Assembly: GCA_015709675.1 (NCBI GenBank)
Contig: CP054182.1
Location: forward strand, 2,273,448 to 2,337,447
Direction: 5' to 3'
DNA length: 64,000 bases
Origin: Ignavibacteriales bacterium
GTDB lineage: Bacteria; Bacteroidota; Ignavibacteria; Ignavibacteriales; Ignavibacteriaceae
A model generated the notes under the pieces. The model worked only from the letters and a program-made list of their open reading frames with translations. It was not told where the DNA came from and did not search any database. Position numbers and translations under genes: made by a program. Shown here one piece after another: positions 54,148 to 61,230 of this stretch. Within the stretch, counting starts at the first letter, position 1; the number at the start of each line of letters is the position of its first letter.

Positions 54148-55998
54148 ATGGATAAACGGACGGAAATAAGCTCTTTGCTGAATCGGGTACTCCGCGGCAG
54201 GGGGAATGCACTCTTTCTGACACCTCCGGGCTATCAGGAAGGGAAAAGCCTGCTTTTAAGCTCACCCGTTTATGTGAAAGCAGTTAGAGGGCTAAAAGAC
54301 ATTCGGGAAATTGAGAGGCGAAGAACTGAAAATCCAGAGAATTTTGGGGCACTTTTACTTGATTATGAGTTTGGCTTCCGGCTTGAAGAGAAGATTTCCC
54401 GATTATCCTTCACGGATTCAGACATCACCGGGGTTTATTATGAATATCAGCCTGAAAAGTCTGAAGTAATTGACCCCGCAACCATAACGCTTTATCCAAA
54501 AAAACGGAAGCAGTACAGAGTTTTCAATCAGGTACTGTCTGATTCGCCTGATTCCTACGGGGAAAAGGTAGAGCGGCTGAAAGAATATATCGCAAGGGGA
54601 GATACCTATCAGATCAATCTGACTACTGAAGCATATTTTACTCTTGATGGAGATCTGACTGCTTTTATTATTGACCTGTTGAAGAAACAGTCAGCACAAT
54701 ATATAACTATTATAAATACTGGTGCGCATCTCACTATTTCAGTTTCCCCGGAACTATTCTTCAGGGTGAGAGGGGATAAAATCCTTACTGCCCCGATGAA
54801 AGGTACCATTAAGCGGGGCAAAAATCTTCAGGAGGATGAAATAAGGAAGGAACAGCTAGGAAACAGCGCCAAAGACAGGGCTGAGAATCTCATGATTGTG
54901 GATCTGCTCCGGAATGATTTGGGGAAAATCTGTGAATTTGGTTCCGTGAATGCTGACAGGCTGTTTGAAATTGAAACCTATGAAACCGTCCATCAGATGG
55001 TTTCTTATATCTCAGGAAAACTTCGTGCGGGAACCGGTTTAAGTGATATCATAACGGCCCTTTTTCCCTGCGGCTCAATTACCGGTGCTCCCAAGTTCCG
55101 GTCAATGGAAATTATTAATGAACTTGAGCGAAGGAAAAGGGGCTTATATACAGGGAGTATTTTCTTTTTCACGCCAGAAGAAACAACAGCAAATGTGGCT
55201 ATAAGAACCGCGGAGCTTTTTGCCGATTCTGATACTCCTAAAAGATACCGGGGAGTGCTCCCTCTTGGCAGCGGAGTAGTCTGGGATAGTACTCCGGATG
55301 GGGAGTATGCTGAAATCCTGAAAAAGGGGGAATTCCTGACCCGCAGGCATAATGATTTCAGATTATTTGAAACATGTTACTTTGACGGGGAGAAAATACC
55401 TTTGCTTGATTTACATCTAAACAGGCTGAAGGGGTCCGCTAAATTTCATCTTTTCTTGTTTGATGAAGCGGCAATAAAAGAAGCTTTGAGAGAGAATTTC
55501 ACTCCCGGACAGGAATTAATTATGAAACTGCTTCTAGGAAAATGGGGGGAACTGGAGGTTCAGACAAGACCATATGAGAAGATATACCGGCATTTAAGAG
55601 TATTGCTTTCAGATAACGGAGTGAATTCAGAAAGTCAGGAATTCTACTTCAAAACCACTCTGAGGGATTTTTATGACGAGGAGTTTTCCTGTGCCCTTCA
55701 TGCCGGATATGATGAGGTACTATTCCTTAATGAACATGGCAGGATAACAGAAGGAAGCTGGACTAACTTTTTTTATGAGCTCGGGGGGCAGCTTTACACC
55801 CCCGAAGTTTCTGAAGGGCTGCTTGATGGCGTGCTTCGGCAGAAACTTCTGGCTGAAGGAACACTCAGGGAAAGAAATATTTCACCTGAGGATCTGGCAC
55901 AATGTGCCAGGGTCTTTATGGGTAATTCCGTAAGGGGGCTGATGCCTGTAGCAGAGGTTAGAAGTGGAAAAAATCGGCTTTTTTATAATAAAAACTGA
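54148..55998 (+). CDS. pabB: Fused aminodeoxychorismate synthase component I and aminodeoxychorismate lyase (PabB-PabC)
   Basis: A 616-aa fusion for p-aminobenzoate, a folate precursor. Residues 1-390 are PabB: GDTYQINLT, the nucleophile Lys218 in APMKGTIKRG (PabB has K where TrpE has A), and CGSITGAPKFRSMEII. Residues ~400-616 are a class IV aminotransferase-fold lyase with the PLP Lys502 in YFKTTLRD and EGSWTNFFYE. A glutaminase (PabA) is not adjacent. Expressed divergently from the SLC45/POT operon. Chorismate comes from aroC at 27630. Confidence 0.93.
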   Translation: MDKRTEISSLLNRVLRGRGNALFLTPPGYQEGKSLLLSSPVYVKAVRGLKDIREIERRRTENPENFGALLLDYEFGFRLEEKISRLSFTDSDITGVYYEYQPEKSEVIDPATITLYPKKRKQYRVFNQVLSDSPDSYGEKVERLKEYIARGDTYQINLTTEAYFTLDGDLTAFIIDLLKKQSAQYITIINTGAHLTISVSPELFFRVRGDKILTAPMKGTIKRGKNLQEDEIRKEQLGNSAKDRAENLMIVDLLRNDLGKICEFGSVNADRLFEIETYETVHQMVSYISGKLRAGTGLSDIITALFPCGSITGAPKFRSMEIINELERRKRGLYTGSIFFFTPEETTANVAIRTAELFADSDTPKRYRGVLPLGSGVVWDSTPDGEYAEILKKGEFLTRRHNDFRLFETCYFDGEKIPLLDLHLNRLKGSAKFHLFLFDEAAIKEALRENFTPGQELIMKLLLGKWGELEVQTRPYEKIYRHLRVLLSDNGVNSESQEFYFKTTLRDFYDEEFSCALHAGYDEVLFLNEHGRITEGSWTNFFYELGGQLYTPEVSEGLLDGVLRQKLLAEGTLRERNISPEDLAQCARVFMGNSVRGLMPVAEVRSGKNRLFYNKN

Positions 55999-56047
55999 AT
56001 TTTTACGCTATTTTTTTTATCTTTCAGGATAAATTAATTTATAAGGT

Positions 56048-57091
56048 ATGGCAAAGGATCTGGCTAAGAGAAAGCGGGAGCACCTCAAATTATGTCTGAC
56101 GGATAAGGTGGCTTTCAGAAAAAAAACCTCAGGTTTTGAGGCGTATGATTTTGTTCATCACGCAGCCACCTCTGTCTCCCTGGACAAAATTAACCTCCAG
56201 TCCGGTTTCTTTGGCTTTAATTCCTCACTCCCTTTTATTATTTCTTGCATGACGGGAGGGACAGATGAAACAAATAATATTAACAGGAAACTGGCAGTAG
56301 CAGCCGCAAAACTTTCAATTCCTCTTGGTCTCGGAAGTATGCGATATGCTCTCCACTCTGATGAGCATGATCATATCCTGCATGAAATAAGATCACTCGC
56401 GCCGTCAGTACCGCTGATCGGCAATATTGGAATCGCACAGATTACAAAAAGAGAAGGATTTGAAAAACTTCTCCGGCTGGTACATGATATCAGGATGGAT
56501 GCAATTGCCGTCCACTTTAACCCTTTGCAGGAGCTGTTTCAGCAACATGGTGAACCGGAATCTGCCAGATTAGACGGTTCTTTTGAGGAGTTTGTCAGGT
56601 ATATAAAGATCCCTGTGATCGCAAAGGAAGTCGGCTCCGGTATAACTGCTAAACCGGCAAAAGAATTACTGATGGCAGGTGTCGCCGGTATTGATACTGC
56701 AGGCGCAGGGGGAACCAGCTGGTCCGGGGTTGAGTTTCTCAGAAGCAGGCAGGATGATGAGGAGACTGATTTTTTCTGGGACTGGGGTATCCCGACTTCT
56801 TACTGTATTAAAACATTAAAGAAGCTGAAAAAGAAAAAAAATTTTCTGCTTATAGGGTCAGGCGGTGTGAATGATGCAATGACCGCGGCAAAAGCCCTTG
56901 CGCTTGGTGCAGATTTTGCCGCAAGTGCAAGATCAGTGCTCATCGCGCTTGAAAAAGGAGGACCTGACGGTGTTGTCGCGATGTTTGAGAAGTGGGGAGA
57001 TATATTGAAAAAAACCATGTATCTGACCGGTTCTCACACTCTGCGGGATTTCCGGAACAGAACGCTTATTCGTTACGAAAAATATTACTGA
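56048..57091 (+). CDS. fni: Isopentenyl-diphosphate delta-isomerase, type 2 (FMN)
   Basis: Interconverts IPP and DMAPP with reduced FMN. The 347-aa TIM barrel begins KRKREHLKLCL, has SCMTGGTDETNNIN and GLGSMRYAL, the NPLQELFQQHGE loop, AKEVGSGI, TAGAGGTSWSGVE and the phosphate loop GSGGVNDAMTAAKALALGAD. Type 2 enzymes are typical for organisms with partial or mixed pathways. It lies 9 bp before a prenyl synthase, so the pair builds isoprenoid precursors. Confidence 0.94.
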   Translation: MAKDLAKRKREHLKLCLTDKVAFRKKTSGFEAYDFVHHAATSVSLDKINLQSGFFGFNSSLPFIISCMTGGTDETNNINRKLAVAAAKLSIPLGLGSMRYALHSDEHDHILHEIRSLAPSVPLIGNIGIAQITKREGFEKLLRLVHDIRMDAIAVHFNPLQELFQQHGEPESARLDGSFEEFVRYIKIPVIAKEVGSGITAKPAKELLMAGVAGIDTAGAGGTSWSGVEFLRSRQDDEETDFFWDWGIPTSYCIKTLKKLKKKKNFLLIGSGGVNDAMTAAKALALGADFAASARSVLIALEKGGPDGVVAMFEKWGDILKKTMYLTGSHTLRDFRNRTLIRYEKYY

Positions 57092-57100
57092 GACTAGTTA

Positions 57101-58078
57101 ATGGACTTTGACCATAAATATGACAGCTACCGGAATAAGGTAGAAAAAGAAATCAAAAAAGTATTCAGGAAACGTCAACCTGCTTCCCTCTATCTGCCAG
57201 CTGATTATATTCTCTCCAGTCCGGGCAAAAGGCTCCGTCCAGTACTTGTTCTTGCTTCAGCGGATGCTGCCGGGGGTGAAACCGGTAAGTGCCTGAATGC
57301 AGCTCTCTCAGTCGAAATGCTCCATAACTTTACTCTGGTGCATGATGATATAATGGATAACGCGGATACCCGCCGGGGGCTTCCGACACTTCACATAAAG
57401 TATGATATCAGTACCGCTATACTTGCCGGTGACAGTCTGCTTGCCATTGCTTACGAATATCTTCTGAAGGATGCAGGAGTAAAGGGGGGAAAAGCAGTCT
57501 CATCATTCACGACAGGACTTATAGAAGTTTGTGAAGGGCAGAGTCTGGATAAAGAATTTGAAGTACGCCAGACAGTTAAGGTGAGTGAGTATATAACCAT
57601 GATCACCAAAAAGACTGCGGCAATGATTCAGATGTGCTGCGAACTGGGGGCTATTCTCTCTGGTGCGGGTAATTCATATATACAAAAGATGTCTGAGTTC
57701 GGAAAAAATCTCGGAATCGCCTTCCAGATTCAGGATGACCTGCTCGATCTGACCGGAGATTCAGGCAGTACAGGTAAAAAATGCGGAGGAGATCTGATTG
57801 AAGGGAAAAAGACCTTTCTTTTTCTCACTGCACTGAAGAATGCTGAAGGTGCAGACAAAAAAGATCTGGAGCGTTTTATTAAAAATAAGGGAATTAAAGA
57901 ATCAGAGATTGACCACTTCCGCGATATATTTGAACGTACCGGCGCTATTGCTAAATCCAAAAAAGAAATTATCCGCTACTCCAATAAAGCACTGGAAACG
58001 CTCAGCGTTATTAAGAACAGTGAAAAAAGAAAGTTCTTTTATGATCTCACATTCTCTCTGATCAGGAGGGAAAAATAG
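57101..58078 (+). CDS. Polyprenyl diphosphate synthase (FPP/GGPP type)
   Basis: A 325-aa homologue of the enzyme at 8929. First Asp-rich motif LVHDDIMDNADTRRG, second FQIQDDLLDLTGD, IPP-site SPGKRLRPVL. The residues before the first motif are MLHNFTLVHDD; the Phe five residues upstream of the DD suggests a shorter product (FPP to GGPP) by the usual chain-length rule, but this needs structural alignment. Linked to fni upstream and followed 1 bp later by ptsH. Confidence 0.9.
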   Translation: MDFDHKYDSYRNKVEKEIKKVFRKRQPASLYLPADYILSSPGKRLRPVLVLASADAAGGETGKCLNAALSVEMLHNFTLVHDDIMDNADTRRGLPTLHIKYDISTAILAGDSLLAIAYEYLLKDAGVKGGKAVSSFTTGLIEVCEGQSLDKEFEVRQTVKVSEYITMITKKTAAMIQMCCELGAILSGAGNSYIQKMSEFGKNLGIAFQIQDDLLDLTGDSGSTGKKCGGDLIEGKKTFLFLTALKNAEGADKKDLERFIKNKGIKESEIDHFRDIFERTGAIAKSKKEIIRYSNKALETLSVIKNSEKRKFFYDLTFSLIRREK

Positions 58079-58079
58079 C

Positions 58080-58346
58080 ATGATTGAGAAGCAGGTTCAG
58101 ATAATTAATCCAGCCGGACTTCATACCCGGCCCTCAGCAACCATAGTAAAAATTGCTTCGAAATATAAAGCCGACTTCTTTATGAGTATTGACGGGATAC
58201 GGGTAAACGGAAAGAGTATAATCGGTGTTATGACACTCTCTTCACCCATGGGAACCAAGGTTGATCTTGAATTCATCGGCGAGGATGAGGATAAACTTGC
58301 TGATGAAATGTGCAATTATTTTGAAAGGGGATTTGACGAATTATGA
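58080..58346 (+). CDS. ptsH: HPr phosphocarrier protein
   Basis: An 88-aa PTS phosphocarrier. The phosphorylated His15 is in NPAGLHTRPSA, and Ser46 is conserved in NGKSIIGVMTL, the site that HPr kinase would phosphorylate in regulated systems. The gene overlaps ptsI by 4 bp. No EII components are in the window. Confidence 0.95.
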   Translation: MIEKQVQIINPAGLHTRPSATIVKIASKYKADFFMSIDGIRVNGKSIIGVMTLSSPMGTKVDLEFIGEDEDKLADEMCNYFERGFDEL

Positions 58347-60109
58347 AAGGGCTTAAGGAATTAGTAAGCAAAGCGGATAATCTGCTTTCAGGTCTTGCAG
58401 CAGCCCCCGGACTGGTTATTGCTCATGCTCATGTTTATCGCCGTGAGACACTGCGGGTAGCTGACGATCCTATACAGGATGTTAATGAGGCGCTGGTAAG
58501 TTTTGATGAAGCGCTGGCACGTGCCAAGAAAGAGATTGGAAAAATATTTTCTCTCGCTAAAGAAAGCATTGATGAAAAAAGGGCTGGGATATTTGAAGCC
58601 CAGATGATGATTCTTGAGGATGATCATTTCCTCAGAAAAATAAAAGGGCGTATTAGATCAGAAATGCGTGTGCCTGAATATATCATCTTTGATGAGTTTA
58701 ATAAATATAAAGAGATGTTCCTTAACGCCCGGGATCCGAATATAAGAGAACGGGCGGAAGATATTGAGGATATAAAATCACGAATTATCCGCAGTTTACA
58801 GAATAAACGATTACAGTCCCGGATTGCCCAGGGCTCGGTTATTATTGCTGAGATTCTTACTCCCGCAGATACGCTGCTTTTTGCAAAAGCCGGAGTGCAG
58901 GGTTTTATTACCGACAGGGGCGGTCTTGCTTCACATACTGCAATAATTGCCCGCTCGCTTAATATACCTGCAGTTGTCGGAACACATCATGCCAGGGATC
59001 TGATTAAACAGGATGATCTGATCATCATTGACGGTTTTCACGGACTGATTTTCATCAATCCCAATGATGAACAACTCCGCTATTTTACCGCAAAGCTTGA
59101 GCATCTGAATGAGATAAATAAAGAGCTTGAATCAATTCGTAATCTCCCTTCTGCAACGGAGGATGGCAAAGTCATCCACCTGTATGCCAACGTTGATGTT
59201 TCTGGTGAAATTGAATCGGTCATCTCTAACGGGGCAAAAGGAATAGGACTTTACCGTACCGAGCAGATTATTGAAGAGATGGGTGAGTTTCCAGATGAGG
59301 AAGAACAGCAGCGCATATATGAAAATCTTTCTCACCGTGTCTATCCTGGTGAAGTTACTATTCGTGCATTTGATATCGGCGGCGATAAAGTAAGTATTTT
59401 TGACGGGCATGAGGCAAATCCGTTTCTTGGTCTGAGGGGCATTCGCTTTCTGCTACAAAATCAGCCGCTCTTTAAATCACAGCTTCGTGCCATACTCCGT
59501 GCGAGTACTAACCGGAATATCCGTTTCCTTCTTCCTATGGTTTCAACACTTGAAGAGGTACGTGATACAAAAGTACTCCTAGAAGAATGCCGGACAGAAC
59601 TGCGTGCTGAGGGTGTGCTGTATGATGAGAATATGAAACTGGGGATTATGATTGAGGTACCTTCAGCCGCGTTTATGATACGTGATCTTGCGAAAGAAGT
59701 TGATTTCTTCAGCATCGGGACCAATGATCTGATTCAGTATATGATGGCTGTTGACAGAGGCAATGACCTTGTAGCTAATCTCTATAAAGAGTTTCATCCG
59801 TCAGTTCTGAGAGTACTTAACCGTATTATCAAGGAAGCCATTGAGAATAAAGTGGAGATCAGCATCTGCGGTGAGATGGCTGCCGATACTCTTGCCGTTC
59901 CTGTGCTTATAGGTATGGGACTCAGAAATCTCAGTGTTTCAGCAAAAGCAATTCCTTATATTAAGAGAACAGTGCGGGCAGCAAACCTCGCGAAATGTGA
60001 AGCTCTGACGGAAAAGATCCTGAAATACCCGACTGATGCTGAGATTGTCAGCGAAATTGAAGAATTTTTTAATGTTAATTCCATAAACCGTACAAGAAAC
60101 ATCCTTTGA
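58343..60109 (+). CDS. ptsI: Phosphoenolpyruvate-protein phosphotransferase (enzyme I)
   Basis: Takes phosphate from PEP to HPr. The 588-aa protein has the N-terminal HPr-binding and swivelling domains with catalytic His198 in DRGGLASHTAIIARSL, the phosphate/PEP site GIGLYRTEQIIEE, IGGDKVSIFDG, and the C-terminal barrel with GIMIEVPSA, FSIGTNDLIQYMM and the active-site Cys in ISICGEMAAD. Length matches the E. coli enzyme (575 aa). With ptsH it can drive sugar PTS, or serve only as a regulatory phosphorelay. Confidence 0.95.
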   Translation: MKGLKELVSKADNLLSGLAAAPGLVIAHAHVYRRETLRVADDPIQDVNEALVSFDEALARAKKEIGKIFSLAKESIDEKRAGIFEAQMMILEDDHFLRKIKGRIRSEMRVPEYIIFDEFNKYKEMFLNARDPNIRERAEDIEDIKSRIIRSLQNKRLQSRIAQGSVIIAEILTPADTLLFAKAGVQGFITDRGGLASHTAIIARSLNIPAVVGTHHARDLIKQDDLIIIDGFHGLIFINPNDEQLRYFTAKLEHLNEINKELESIRNLPSATEDGKVIHLYANVDVSGEIESVISNGAKGIGLYRTEQIIEEMGEFPDEEEQQRIYENLSHRVYPGEVTIRAFDIGGDKVSIFDGHEANPFLGLRGIRFLLQNQPLFKSQLRAILRASTNRNIRFLLPMVSTLEEVRDTKVLLEECRTELRAEGVLYDENMKLGIMIEVPSAAFMIRDLAKEVDFFSIGTNDLIQYMMAVDRGNDLVANLYKEFHPSVLRVLNRIIKEAIENKVEISICGEMAADTLAVPVLIGMGLRNLSVSAKAIPYIKRTVRAANLAKCEALTEKILKYPTDAEIVSEIEEFFNVNSINRTRNIL

Positions 60110-60113
60110 TATT

Positions 60114-61151
60114 ATGAAAGTTAAAGAATTAGTAAAAAGTTTTGATCCAGAAAATCTTTTTGACGTGTTGGTAAAAACCTTCACACAGGCGGAATACAGC
60201 AGCGCTGTTAAAATTAAAGGCAGTCTGCCCGACTCCGCCGGCATAAACAACGTCATCATAACAGGATTAGGCGGAAGTGCGATTGCAGGTGATCTCTTCA
60301 AAAATATTTTTTCAAAGGAATTGCAGGTACCTGTCTCTGTTAACCGTAATTATCATCTCCCTGCATATGCCGGAAAGCAGACACTGCTCATTGCATCCTC
60401 ATACTCAGGATCCACTGAAGAAACTCTCTCTGCGTTTGAAGATGCGGTTTCAAGAGGGTGCACTGTTATTTGTATATCAACGGGCGGGGAACTTGTCCGC
60501 CGTGCTGAAAGCAGATCAATACCGGTTTTTGAACTAAAGAAAGGATTCCAGCCCAGGTTTTCACTTGGTTTGAGCTTTTTTGCATTGGTTTCAATTTTTT
60601 CGCAAATGAAACTCATCGCAGACAAGTCACAGTTTACTGCTGAAACAATCAGGTTGTGGAAAGAAATGGGAGATGAGTTATCTTCTGATAGTAACCGGGC
60701 GCTTACCATGGCGGTAAGTCTCCTGGGCACAGTACCGATGATCTATGGTGTCTCAGATTTTACTGACGCGATTGCTATAAGAATAAAATCTCAGTTTAAT
60801 GAGAATTCAAAGATTCACAGTTTCAGTAATGCTTTCCCGGAACTGAATCATAATGAAATCATCGGTTGGGAAACTCATCAGTCAGGCGGAGTAAATGCAT
60901 CTGTTATTATTCTGAACGATCCCGATTATCATCCGCAGGTGCATAAAAGGATCGCAATTACCGCTGATCTGATTCGGGGTGCCGGTGCTGAAGTATTTTT
61001 TGCGGAGGGGCATCAGAAATCGTATCCGCTGAGGATGATGGAACTGGTCTATTTCCTGGACTGGGTAACATATTACTTCGCATTGCTCAGAGGCAAGGAT
61101 CCGGGTGAAATTGATTATATTCATCTGCTTAAGAAAAAACTCTCTGAGTAA
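60114..61151 (+). CDS. Bifunctional phosphoglucose/phosphomannose isomerase
   Basis: A 345-aa SIS-fold isomerase interconverting glucose-6-P, fructose-6-P and mannose-6-P. Motifs: ITGLGGSAIAGDLFKNI, ASSYSGSTEETLSAFED (phosphate loop), ELKKGFQPRFSLG, and FPELNHNEIIGWE with the catalytic Glu/His segment. Only 4 bp after ptsI. It links sugar entry to glycolysis, and mannose-6-P to cell-surface sugars. Confidence 0.92.
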   Translation: MKVKELVKSFDPENLFDVLVKTFTQAEYSSAVKIKGSLPDSAGINNVIITGLGGSAIAGDLFKNIFSKELQVPVSVNRNYHLPAYAGKQTLLIASSYSGSTEETLSAFEDAVSRGCTVICISTGGELVRRAESRSIPVFELKKGFQPRFSLGLSFFALVSIFSQMKLIADKSQFTAETIRLWKEMGDELSSDSNRALTMAVSLLGTVPMIYGVSDFTDAIAIRIKSQFNENSKIHSFSNAFPELNHNEIIGWETHQSGGVNASVIILNDPDYHPQVHKRIAITADLIRGAGAEVFFAEGHQKSYPLRMMELVYFLDWVTYYFALLRGKDPGEIDYIHLLKKKLSE

Positions 61152-61230
61152 CACTCCTTACACTTTCGTTTTATTGAATTTTTATTGACCAAAACAGGTT
61201 AGTCATTATTTATTTCTGATTATTGATTTA

